A DNA stretch of 64,000 nt from Acephala macrosclerotiorum (lineage: Eukaryota > Ascomycota > Leotiomycetes > Helotiales > Mollisiaceae), in assembly GCA_014904845.1 (NCBI GenBank), contig MU119341.1, positions 1 through 64,000 of the forward strand. Reading direction: 5' to 3'. The position numbers and the translations under genes are program-made. The notes beneath the pieces were generated by a model, which saw only the letters and a program-made list of their open reading frames with translations, was not told where the DNA came from and did no database searches. Shown in pieces: positions 1 to 11,176 of this stretch (position 1 is the stretch's first letter; each line of letters begins with the position of its first letter).

Positions 1-1400
1 TTTTTATATTCGTTTTAATATTAATTATTTCGAGTAATTTAATACGTAATTTTTATAAATTAATATTTTTTTACAATTTCGCAATTTTGTAATTACATTA
101 TTTAATTTTAAATAATACAATTAAAACAAAAAATTCTCGTTAATTAATTTTCAATTTTCGATTTTTAATAGTTTAAATTTCTTTTTAATAATAATAAAAA
201 GCAAAATATTCAAATCACATATAAACAATTTTCAATGAAATTTATTAAAATAATTTATTTTTTAATATCGTTTTATTAATATAAAAAAATTTAATCGTAA
301 ATTAATTCGTTTTAATCGATAAATTAAATTTATTCGAAATAATATATAATTCGTAAATCAATCAATCAATTAATTAAAATAAAAATAAAATAAATTATTA
401 ATTAATTTATAATAAACGAAAATTTCTTATGTATTAAAAAAATACGTAATTAATACTATTTTCGAAATTAATTATTTACAAGAATTTTTAAAAAGAAAAT
501 ATATAATTTTACTATAATAATTTTCTTAAATAAAATTTAAACGTTAAAAGTTTTAATATTACGTTTAAATTTAAATTTTAATTTGTAGAAATTAATAAAG
601 TAATTTATTAAATTATTATTATTATTTGAAATTTTATATTTTTTTTTATAATATTAATAATATTATTTTTTATAATCAATTTCGTTATAATATTGTATTT
701 ATAAATTTATTTTTAGTATATAATTAAAAACTTAAAATAATCGTAATTTGATTTTTATAGTAATATATGATAATATTATACTAAAAAAAATCGAAAAAAA
801 TAATACTAAACTCGATATATCGAAAAATTTATTAAAATTAATTTTAAATATTATTATTCGATCGATAATAATTTTAAATATATTTATAATTTATTATTTT
901 TTTTAAACGATATTTTAATAATTTTAATTAATTTATAAAAAAGTTTAAAAGTATAAAATTAAAAAATCGAATATTTAAAATTAATATTAATATAAATAAA
1001 ATTTATTAAAAACTAAAAAATCGCGATTATTATTTATTTAATAATTTAATAATATAACGTTTAAAAATTATAATTTTTATATTAAAAAAATTTTAATACT
1101 TAAAAAAATTAATTTAATCACTATTTTAAACGTTTATATTATTATATTATAATAATAAATTAACGTTTATTTATATTCGTTCTTCGTTATATAATATTAT
1201 ATTAAGCGAAACTAGCGTATAAAAACTTTCGAGTTTTTAATTTCTTTTTTATTTAATATAAACAATACGAAAAATATAGTCATATTACTTTAATATTAGT
1301 AATATAAAGTTTGATTATATTATATTTATCGCGATACAATTTCGTTATATTATATTTGTTAATTATAATTAATAAAATATATTGCTATATTGTAATTTAT
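1..1400. repeat. RIP-eroded AT-rich block
   Basis: The sequence is almost entirely A and T. The few cytosines left are nearly all followed by G (TCG or ACG), as expected when C-to-T mutation has gone to completion outside CpG. No open frame of useful length is present and no transposon family can be recognised. It continues beyond the left edge of the window. Confidence 0.85.
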
Positions 1401-4400
1401 ACTGGTTTGGCAAAAGAATCACAGCGAGATCTAAAGATAAGAAAGTCGAGACAGTCGTGATATCTCGAAGTCGAAAATAGAGTGAAAAGCTCGTTGAATT
1501 CGTGGAGTTTGAAAGTATAACGAGTTCGAGATCATATTAATGTAGTTTCTATTAGACTTTTGTTTTACTGAAAAAGCAACAGTTCGCTATTTGTCGTTTG
1601 AGTCTTGAAATAAATCAGTATGCTTTACATTTCGAAGTATTTAGTAGTATTTGCAATTGTTAGAATCGGACTCGCTAAATTTGATTCGTAAAAACTAAAA
1701 GTGTTTTTCGATCGTTCGATTATTGTTATGTGATTAGATTCAGTTCTATTTTCTGCAATCAAAGAATAGTAGTAGTTATTCTCTTTGTGAATATGAGATC
1801 TTTCGAGTAAAGTGGCTTTTGTCCTATTTCAAACATTGGCGATCTTTTCAATTTCATTAGTCTCGATACTAAGAGAAAACGCTTAGATTTCTAGTTGTAT
1901 TTTCTATGTATGAGTTCTAGTGATATATACTTGTTTATTTTTATCTTAGAACGGCGAAGTGTCGTAGTCGAAAAAATTGAAATAAATTGATTGCGATTAT
2001 ACTGAAAAATTGAGAGAGTCTTTCGTAGTAATTACGAAATTGTTAAACTTATTACTAGTGTTCTTAGAGTAGTCGTTATAGATCAATGTAGTGATTTAGT
2101 AGAGAGTGTTTATACGATATCTTAGAGTAGGCGCTCAAATTCCACTTGTTGCTCTTTTCGTTGTATTGACGCTAGGAAATTGTTTCGATCTATTAAACGT
2201 ATTGCCAACGAGTTTCTATTAGCGCAGATTACGATTATTATAAGTAGTTGCAGTATCTCTAATTAGTTTTAATGTTTTCGTATTTTGTGGAAAATATACG
2301 AAGATTAGAAAACACTAAAAAGCTTGAAAATGTACAGAAAAAAGTCTTATTTCAATTAGAGACGAAAATATAATTTGAGTCAAAGTGAAATCCAAGTAAA
2401 ATAAAGTTGTATTAGATCGAATTGACTGTAAGACAACAAGAAAATGAAGTTTTAATACAGTAAGAAATTGAGTTAATATAGTAAATCTCAATAGTAGTCT
2501 GTATAGTGAATATAGAGACGTCGCTTGAAGTGTATAGAATGTTTTTAGAAATATATATACTATTTTTAGACTCAATATATATTTTAAGTAATTGCTTTTT
2601 TCTCGATTTATTCGAAATCGAGCTTTGCTCGATAGAATGATATTAATGCAGATCTCTATAATATCAGTTTAACGATTCGTGAAAAGTAGAGAATTTCGAA
2701 GTTTTATAATGATTTAAACTGTAGTAAATATTGAATCTCTCAAAAAAAAGATTGAGCGCAGCGTACTAAAGTCTTGGCAAAGTTTTTCTATTCTTTCTTT
2801 GGTATTCTGAAGTTTGTCCATTTAAACTAAAATCGTCTACAAAGTCTTAAAAAGCGATTTCTATCAAATAACAAGAATTTCACGAAGAAAATAAGAAAGT
2901 ATTCGAATGTTTAAATGCATTTAATGCTATAATTTCATTGTTTGTACTACGTGAAAACTAGTAAAAAAAAAAAAAAAAAAAAAAAAAAATTCGCTTAATA
3001 AAAATTGTTTTAACACAGTTCCACTACGTGACTAATAACAACACGATAATTCTTCTTTTTTCGCACTTATATAAAAAGATTTCAAATTGTAACAACTTTG
3101 AATCTTAATTCTTTTTAAATTCGAATAAAATTTAAACTTTCTATTTCCTGAAAATAAACTCAAATTATTACAAATTGTGCATTTTTTTTATACTACAAAA
3201 TTTGAGAGAATCAAAAAGTCATAAGAATTCCAATACTACAACGAACGAAATTCTCAATATTCGATAGAGAGAAAAAGAATCAAAAAAACATACTCAATAT
3301 ATGACTTTGAGACTTAAAGCAGTAAACCAAATTCATAAACTCTGCAGATTGTTCTTCGTAATTCTTCTTTACTCGCTTTCGCTTTTCTTTTTTCCGCTTT
3401 TTCTTCTCTCGTTTTCGTTGCTTTTCTTCGTGCTTCTTTCACTAATACTCTTTTCGCTTACGCGCTTTGTCTTCTCGCTATTGACGTTTTCAATCACAAT
3501 AAAGTGCGATTGAATCATTTATTTTATTCGAAACAATCAATTCTATAAAAACTTGATTTAAATTTCAATCAATACTAATCTTCTACTTCTTATTTCTTGC
3601 GAACTTGCGATCTTTTTTAATAACTGCTTTTAAAACTTCACGATAATCTATAGTACTGCTCTCACGAAAAAAGTCAATATAATGCTTACGAATCTGCTTA
3701 TTATTTAAACTACGAATCTTGATCTTAGAAAATAGTAGAGAACAAGAGATAAATTTTCTAGTACGAGCGCAAGTCTCGCGCTTTACACTTTTCTTTAAAA
3801 TTTTAAATAAAAAGTAATTTATTGCTTTGACTACTAAATCGAAGCGTATCAATAGATATTAAAATGTCGATTAATAATCAATCCAACTTTCTTATTTTGT
3901 GCGAAATAAATCGAAAGCGACGAGATTCTTAAAATCAATACCAATCAATAGTAAACTTTAATCGAAATAGAAATAATAAAGCGATTTTGATAAATACACT
4001 AATCTTAAAAATTTCAAACCTTGAAATATATATCGATACTCGTAAATGTACGCAGATTGAATGTCGAGATAATGCTATTGTATAGAAAAAAGGAAATTGC
4101 GCTTATTTATGTAAAGAATCAAAAACTCGCAAAACGTCAAACAAATTCGATTTACTTTTAAAACAATCTATTTCAATATTGAGCGTAATTTGTTTGAAAG
4201 TGAGAAACTCTTTTCTCGATGCAATATGCGCAAATAAAACTTTTGTTCGACGATTACTGTACTCTTTGATAATAAAAACAATTAGTATTTACTTTTTTAG
4301 TACTATTCAAAAGAAGCGCATTCTTACTTTATTGCTATATGAATAGTTAGCATATAATACAAGCTTAAGAAAATGGCACTTAGTCAGATTATAAAACAAT
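1401..4400. repeat. Less-eroded repeat remnant with poly(A) tract
   Basis: The composition is AT-rich but less extreme than the preceding block, with many GA/TC-rich words. A run of about 28 A residues lies near 2969-2997. To its left the plus strand has more G than C; to its right more C than G. Short frames (2315-2575 and 3583-3852 minus, 3301-3513 plus) match no family I recognise. The poly(A) would fit the 3' end of a non-LTR element, but no reverse transcriptase is readable, so the identity is open. Confidence 0.5.
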
Positions 4401-4446
4401 CTACACAGTTTTTCAATTTCTCAACCTCCGATTCTAGTCTACTTCT

Positions 4447-4743
4447 TTAGTATGGATATGCATTCAGAATCAACAAATTAGATGTCGCTGGAGCCAAAAT
4501 CTCTCGCAACATCGGATTCAACATCCTTTCAGCGACCTCGGGGTTCATGTTTTCTAAATCGTCGACTAGCACATCGAGATCGGACGAGTGTTCTTGGTTT
4601 TTGGCTAGGGATCTGATCGAAGGTTTCTGTGCAGAACTACGGATTACAGCTGTGGCGTGCCAGGATCGTGAGAGCATTAAGGTCGTCTGATGACGACCGA
4701 TCCGTCCGTTTCCTCCGAAAAGCAGTACTCGTGGCCGCGACAC
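4447..4743 (-). pseudogene. Relic of NAD(P)-binding Rossmann-fold protein
   Basis: The translation begins with a Rossmann nucleotide-binding motif (VLLFGGNGRIGRH, pattern GxxGxxG) followed by a stretch (VLVDDLENM) resembling fungal NAD(P)-binding proteins of the NmrA/SDR-like class. Those are usually about 250 residues long; here only about 98 codons remain and the second half does not look like the family. There is no ATG in frame: the frame opens with GTG and stays open upstream without a Met. It lies between AT-rich blocks, so I read it as a degraded gene end and not a working gene. The family assignment rests on the N-terminal motif and is tentative. Confidence 0.5.
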
Positions 4744-5477
4744 GAGGTCAAGGAGTTCTCGATTTCTGATTGTAGCAAAGGGTAGAGACAGTAGACAGCA
4801 GCAAAAGTTTGAGGAAATATAAGTTTTTAGCCCATGCCAGCGACTTGGAAAGGGGTTCGGCTAAAGTTATGTCCGAAAATCCGGCTTTAATGTGGCGCTA
4901 AGAATCCAACATCGGCCGAAAATTGATATTGCTAGTTTGGGAGATTCGACAACTCGCAGAATCTGATTAGAGCCATTCTCCATAGTGATAAAGTTCATAT
5001 GCAAGTGGTTTGCAGTGGATCTTTGCAGCCGTAACAAGCGTCGAGGAAATATAGGGGCTGATCACGTGCTGTCCGCTAGTTGAAATAAAACTCGAAGATC
5101 TGTAGGGCGGCTCAGTCCTCCTTGGAATAGCTTCTCTTCAAATAGCTGCGAGTAAACGCGTTGCCTCATAATCGCAGCGGCTGGCAACTGAAGGGATGAA
5201 AATATGAAACTTCCTGTCATTGTCGGCAGCACAGTGAATCAAAACTCTGGGTTACATTCAAATGTAGATGCTTTCGTGGTAGTCCTGCTCTTGCTCCAAA
5301 CACCCATTTGGAATCCCGTACCACAATGTGGCTTATTTAGGCCCTAAGCAGACCCTTGACCATCTGATATACTTGTGCCAATCACATTCAAACATTTACC
5401 AAGAACAATCGATTCCTTGTTGGGTTCCATCCCAACTTTCGCGGGCCATGCTTACTTCCAAAATGGATTTGACTTTA
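4744..5477. other. Non-coding stretch, nothing recognised
   Basis: Base composition is normal and no coding frame is supported. It forms the left flank of the TIR element; the TA at 5476-5477 is the left copy of its target dinucleotide. Confidence 0.5.
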
Positions 5478-5528
5478 AGGCCCCACTCCTTACTTTGGGC
5501 CACTCCCTGCTTTGGGCCACCTCGCTTA
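5478..5528 (+). repeat. Left terminal inverted repeat
   Basis: It begins AGGCCCCACTCC and is the better preserved arm. It is the inverted partner of 7037-7087. Confidence 0.85.
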
Positions 5529-6184
5529 ATTCCACTACTCTACTTTAAACTACTATAACTTTTTTATTTTTTAATTTTTATATAAAATAATATAAAATTA
5601 TTATTTTTAAATATATTAAAATTATTTATTTTAATTTGGCAATTTTTAATCGTAATTTAAATCTTTGTAATATTTCTAATAATTATAAACTTGAAATTTA
5701 AACTAATTATTATTTTGCGTCGTTTTTTAAGTGTTAATTATTTTATTTTAATTTTTAATTATTTAATTCGAAGTTTTTATTAAGTAATAATCATAAAAAA
5801 TTTATTAATATTTTTTACGATTTTTTTAAAAAAAAATTACAAATTAAAAAATCGATATTTTTAAATTAAATTATTTAAAAAGTTTATTTTCGTATATTTT
5901 TATTTTTTTTGAACGTTTTTTATATAATAAATATTTTATTTTAATTTTATTTTAATATTAAATTCTTTTTAAAAAATTTTAAAATTAAATTAATAAATTT
6001 ATTATTATTTTCAAATAATAATCAATTTATAAAAAAATTTCATTATATAAACCGATTATAATTTCGAAGTTTATTATTTTAATTTAATATATTACGTATA
6101 TAGTAATACTATAGTAGTAATAAAGAGTTTGATTCAATTAAAAAGTACTACTACGAACTATATAGTCCGTGACACGTGACTATA

Positions 6185-6226
6185 CTGGTGCCTGAGGTAC
6201 CAGTGTGTAGAGAAACAAAGTTTCTC
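6185..6226. repeat. GC pocket with two adjacent hairpins
   Basis: Inside the eroded transposon lies a short island of normal composition. It holds an 8-bp stem with one mismatch (CTGGTGCC/GGTACCAG, 6185-6203) and a perfect 7-bp stem (GAGAAAC/GTTTCTC, 6210-6226). It could be the junction of a nested insertion. Confidence 0.5.
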
Positions 6227-7036
6227 GTAATATAATATTTATAATTATTAAATTATTTATTCGAATTTTTTAATAATAATTTAAAATATCTCGTTTTTTA
6301 ATTAATATAAAATCGATTAATAAATTCAAATATTTAAAGTATTTATAATAAATTTATTTTAAAAAAACTAATAAATTTAAAAATTGAAATATATATAAAA
6401 AAATATAAAAATAAAAATAAAAAATTAATATTATTCGAAAAATATTTTTATATAAATTTCGTTATTTCGTGATTTTTATAATCGTTTAAAATAAAAAATC
6501 GAACTTTTAATAAATTACATAAAATTATTTAAAAAACAATTATTTTAATTAATTATTTTACGATAATATCGTTAAATATTTAATCGTTTTCAATTGTAAT
6601 AAATTTTTAATATTTAAATTTATTAAAAAAATTAAAAAATTATTATTATTATATTAATTTATTTTTAAATATTATTAAAAAAAAATAAAAATACTTTTAT
6701 AATAAAAACGTATTCAATAAAAAATATTTAATTTTTAAAATATATTTAATAAAAGTTTTAATTTGCGAATAAATAAAATTTTAATTTAAAAATTTTTAAA
6801 TTAAAATTTAATTTGTAAAACGTTTTTTTTAAATTAAAATTTTTTTTATTTAATTTTTTCGAGTTTAATATACGAATACTTTTTTTACGATCGTAATAAG
6901 TATTTATTAAAAGTTTTTTTTTAATATATTTGCGTTTTATAATTAGTTTAAACTGCTCGCAAAATTTAAAATAGATTTATTAAAAGTTTTTCAAGAAATA
7001 AAAGTTTAAAGTGCGAAAATTGTGAGAGCGGTGTAC

Positions 7037-7087
7037 TAAGCGAGGTGGCCTAAAGCAAGGGATAGCCTAAAGTAAGGAGTGGGGCCT
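7037..7087 (-). repeat. Right terminal inverted repeat
   Basis: It is the inverted partner of 5478-5528. Five of the six differences carry the A/T state here, consistent with light RIP of this arm. Confidence 0.85.
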
Positions 7088-7398
7088 TATAAGGTGCATC
7101 GTCAGGAATGAGGAGTCATGTGGCACTACCAACGAGAATAGAGTTCCTAGGTATGTCAACACTGCCTTGTCTGAAATATACAACTAACAGGTTGAATTAG
7201 AAGCCTACTGAGCTTCAACTTTGTATATAATGTCCTCGAGTTCTTAGAACAATCAGAATGATCAACTCGCCATCTCATCAACATCAACATCAACACTTCA
7301 GCTCATCCTGTCGATTGACCTCTCACCCCACTTCCCGCTTCTCCTTCAATCAATCACCTACATCAAATCTCCAGACACATCCTTTTTACTCTATTATC

Positions 7399-8197
7399 GT
7401 GAAGTTCTCCACTAGTATCATTCTTGCACTCGCCGGTACCGTCATCTCCGCAACACCACACTCCCTGTCCAGACGCGTCGCAGACCCCACCGGAGTCCAA
7501 GACGCAATCACTCAGTGGCTCGCAGACATTGCCGTAAGTCCCCCTTCCTCTCCCTCTCCAATGAATTCGATTTCTGACTCTCATCCAAGCAGGAAACAAC
7601 TTCTTCAACATCGCCGGTAACGCCGATCCCGACGCAGTCGCAGATGCAATGGCCGTCCTCCCCATGACCATGGATGAGCCCGTCCAACTCATGAACCTTG
7701 CCGGCGACGTCCTCCCCGCCGACACCCAAGCCCAAAGCGCCATCCAAGAACTCATGACGAACTTCCCCACCGTTCCCACGGAACTCATGGCTATCGCAAT
7801 GAGCGGTGGAGATCAGAGTGTGATTCAGACGCAGGTTAATATCATTAATGATTAGACTACGCACGGGGCCCACAAAATCCCCCACGGAGGCTCGGCCAGA
7901 TTCAAATCACCCGTAAATTTGCTAAAAAGCTCGGATTTGGCTCTTCAAAACTCGTGCGATTCCGCACAATTTATCCGGACTTTATACTACTCGATCTTGG
8001 TCCGGGTGCGCGTCCAAATGGGGCCCCATAGGGGGAAAAATGCGCAGCCTATTAATGATATTAGGTATGAGACTGTGTTGCCCAATATTGGGATGTTGTT
8101 TAATGCTGCGGCGGCAGAGAATGGTTTGGGTGCTCAGGCTACGCCGCCAGGACCAGTGGTCTGTCCTAATCCTCCTACTTTTGCTGATGTTTCCTGA
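7399..8197 (+). pseudogene. Small secreted protein gene, disrupted
   Basis: The reading resembles a fungal small secreted protein: a hydrophobic signal peptide (KFSTSIILALAGTVISA), a likely dibasic processing site (SLSRR), then a helical domain of about 140 residues without enzyme motifs. Three lesions are visible. The codon where the family Met is expected is GTG (7399-7401); an in-frame ATG exists only at 7258, which would bury the signal peptide. A canonical intron (GTAAGT at 7534 to CAG at 7592) joins exons whose phases differ by one. A 198-bp insertion (7853-8050) brings a stop immediately after the 9-bp duplicated target. Beyond it the frame resumes to TGA at 8195-8197. A functional form with other splicing cannot be excluded. 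The family is from general resemblance only. Confidence 0.65.
7853..8050. mobile_element. 198-bp MITE-like insertion with 9-bp TSD
   Basis: The 9-mer ATTAATGAT occurs at 7844-7852 and again at 8051-8059, immediately either side of a 198-bp segment. Removing the segment plus one copy of the 9-mer makes the two halves of the secreted-protein frame continuous. The ends are weakly inverted (AGACTACGCAC against AGGCTGCGCAT, differing by transitions). A 9-bp TSD with short degenerate inverted ends suggests a non-autonomous Mutator-like element. There is no coding capacity. Confidence 0.75.
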
Positions 8198-9448
8198 ATG
8201 GGTCGTGTTGGGAGGTTGTTTTGTGATTGAGCGGCATTGAAGTGGTATTCGGAGGCATTTGCTGGTTGAGGTTGCATTGGCCATTCGGAGTTGGGCACTT
8301 ATTTGCTGCTTGAACATTGGCCAATCTCCATTTTCGGATAGGTTTTTGGGAGTCGGCATATAGATGGTGCATTATAAGCTAGCTCAGCAGCTTTTAGAAG
8401 AGGGAATCTTGATTTCAAACTGTACAACATGAACAATCTTTCAGCGATTTGTGAATAAGACTTGGTGTTGAAATTTTCATAGCTACCTCCGGTGCTGGAA
8501 ACTTGGTTCTTGATGCGCGTATCTACAACCGCACAGCATAAGATAATCAAACTCAACCCTCAAATTTTAAGGCAATTTCAGAGAACCTTGACACACTGAA
8601 GTAGCGAATGGATTCCCGCAACAACTCTGGGGAAACCATTCAGAATTGGACACGATCCAGCCTTGGAAGAACGAAGGCAGACTGTCAGTAAATTTGCAGA
8701 GCGAAAATGAAACACAAATCAGAAACAATGCAGATTCCAGAATTCGCTCAAGCCAAAAAAATTTCAAGTCCGGGCGCGAGGATCTGCGACCGTCGAAAAT
8801 TGAACCTCACGGCACTTCAGGACCTTCGGGTCGACTCCTTGTGCATCGGAACAGAATCCCTGATGAAGTGTGCACAACACCCGGGCCGCGTGCAGAAAAG
8901 CCTAGACCGAGCCGAGTTGCGAGCTGATCCCGATGCCAAGAGAAGCTTGAAAAGAGGAAAGGAGCACGTGACACTACTCAATGCCCGCACGCCTGCGAGT
9001 TTCTGGGCTCGAAGAATCGTAAAATGAACTATAACTACAAAACATTGCAAAGAGCCATGTATAACTCGAAGAGACAACCTCTCAATATACGGATTTCAAC
9101 AGTGAAATACGACTTTATATGCAGCTGCACAGTCAGCAACGCCAGTGTCGCAAAAATGCATTGTCGCGCCAATGACGTAGCCGGAAGCTACCCCTGCAAT
9201 CCGAGAGAACCGGCCACGACCTTATCAAGGAAGGAACGGCACGACAACAAATATATATCTGCGTGGTCCGTTTTCTTTTCTTCTCTTCATTATTTTTTGC
9301 ACTCTCCTCTCCTCTCTGTCATTTCTTCGGGTCAACTGACTCCACGGCGTTGTGGTCCACGCTATCCAGTCAATTGAAGCCGTTGATACCCCGCGATAAG
9401 AACTGAGACATACATCACATTCTAGCAAGCAATTGACCGCCAGCAACG
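8198..9448. other. Intergenic; pyrimidine-rich promoter of the carrier gene
   Basis: Frames here lack family resemblance. Pyrimidine-rich tracts at about 9268-9332, upstream of the carrier ATG, are typical of strong fungal promoters. Confidence 0.5.
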
Positions 9449-10491
9449 ATGTCTACACTCGAGAAAACGCTCCCGAAGCCCAAGATTGAACTCTACAGTG
9501 GCAAATACTTTGCAGCGTGTGCAATTGGAGGAATCATTGGTGAGCAATGCCTCGCAGACTTGATCTAGCACCTCCAGTTGAATGTCCTAGCTAACAACTC
9601 TGCTCGCAGCCTGTGGACCAACACACACGGCAGTCACTCCTCTCGATCTCGTAAAATGCCGAAGACAAGTCGATGCCAACCTCTACAAATCCAATCTGCA
9701 GGCCTGGAGCAAGATTTACAAGGGTGAAGGACTTCGCGGGGTATTCTTCGGTTGGTCGCCAACACTCGTGGGATACTGTTTCCAAGGCGGTGGAAAATAT
9801 GGATTCTACGAGGTCTTCAAATACCTCTATGGAGAGAAGACATTCCCAAATGCAAACAGGACGGTCATCTTCTTGGCTGCAAGTGCCAGTGCAGAATTCC
9901 TTGCAGATATAGCATTGTGTCCGTTTGAAGCGATCAAGGTTCGGATGCAGACTACTCTGCCACCATTCGCGAACAGCTTGAGGGAAGGAATGAGTAAGGT
10001 GATCAAGGAGGAGGGATATGCAGGGTGAGTTCTAGCATTCTGCCCCGCGGATCATCTCGCTGACATTTAGCAGATTGTACAAGGGTCTCTACCCTCTTTG
10101 GGGCCGTCAAATCCCTTACACCATGGTCAAGTTTGCAACATTCGAGGAGACGGTTGGACAGATCTACAAGTACCTTGGCAAGCCAAAAGACTCATACAAC
10201 GGGCTGCAACAGACTGGAGTTTCTTTCTTGGGTGGTTACATCGCTGGTATCGGCTGTGCCGTTGTCTCGCATCCTGCAGATGTCATGGTGTCCAAGTTGA
10301 ACTCGGAAAGGAAGCCGGGAGAGGGTGCAGGTCAGGCAGTTTCGAGGATATATGGAAATATTGGATTCAAGGGACTGTGGAACGGTCTGCCAGTCAGGAT
10401 CGTGATGATTGGTACTTTGACGGCGTTCCAATGGTTGATCTATGATTCTTTCAAGGTGGCGTTGGGGTTGCCCACTACTGGCGGTCACTAA
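9449..10491 (+). CDS. MIR1: Mitochondrial phosphate carrier (Mir1/PiC)
   Basis: It imports inorganic phosphate with protons across the mitochondrial inner membrane for ATP synthesis. Exons are 9449-9539, 9610-10024 and 10074-10491, joined by GTGAGC...CAG and GTGAGT...CAG introns in matching phase, giving 307 residues, the usual size. The three mitochondrial-carrier repeats are visible through their signatures: TPLDLVKCR in repeat 1, CPFEAIKVR in repeat 2 and HPADVMVSK in repeat 3, each at the end of an odd-numbered helix. The reading [12 protein letters not shown] is characteristic of the phosphate branch. The start is the first ATG in frame. It is intact and appears constitutive, with a pyrimidine-rich promoter. 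It converges on the next gene. Confidence 0.95.
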
Positions 10492-11176
10492 ACGGAGCAA
10501 TTTGGATGGGAGAAGGGAGTTTGGTCTTGCTGCAATGTTATTAGAAATAATGAAGCTTAAAGAGATTACCTCGATCTGCCTGCAAGGCAGGCTTGAGGCA
10601 TGTTGTTTGTGCACATACGCTTCAATCATTCTTTTTTGCACATCAGAAGATGTTGGGGAGACCAGGGCCGGAGAACTCACCACTACCCAAAGCGCCTTGA
10701 GTTGCCAGCCGCAAGCTTCGCTTTACGGGAACAAAAGACGCGTTGTGGTTTTGCCGTTGATGCAATGCCATGAGATTCAGGTTAGTCCATAATACAAAAG
10801 CAAATCCAACCGAAGTCTATCAATCCGTCAAATCTTTGGGTCAGTCTTATGACAAGTAAACGCCAAAAGGGCAAAAAAGACAACAGAAGTCACGTCCGTG
10901 GCATCCACAGCCAACCCTTCACACTCCTCATTTCACGCAGCTCCCTTCGCAGAACGATCCACCTAGCACCCAGATTTTCTCCTCCTAAGCTACAAAGAAC
11001 CAAAAGTGCCACCAATCAGCTTCCGAAATCAAAATTTCCTCGCCATCAACCCTCAAGACATGGGGAACTCTCAGATAAATTTATGCCTGGCTTTCGTTAC
11101 TCAGCGATCTTCTCCGTTTCTTTAATCGATCGCTCTGCCGCAGCATCGGCAATTCTCTTCGCATCCTTCAGTCTCT
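10492..11176. other. Convergent 3' intergenic region
   Basis: It lies between the 3' ends of the phosphate carrier and the gene at 11177-12755. I see no RNA gene, repeat or supported frame. Confidence 0.5.

Larger units (their letters stand above)
5478..7087. mobile_element. RIP-degraded Tc1/mariner-type DNA transposon
   Basis: Two 51-bp inverted termini lie at 5478-5528 and 7037-7087. They match at 45 of 51 positions without gaps, and all six differences are transitions. Both are flanked by TA (5476-5477 and 7088-7089), the duplication expected of the Tc1/mariner superfamily. The 1610-bp length also fits a fungal Fot1/pogo-like element. Each terminus contains a tandem sub-repeat (CTTTGGGCCAC twice), perhaps a transposase-binding site. 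The interior is almost pure A+T and no transposase is readable, so superfamily assignment rests on the TIRs, TSD and size. Confidence 0.75.

Noticed and set aside
8707..9027. 106-codon frame upstream of the phosphate carrier
   Set aside because: It has no domain resemblance and overlaps other frames of similar length on both strands; promoter DNA is more likely.
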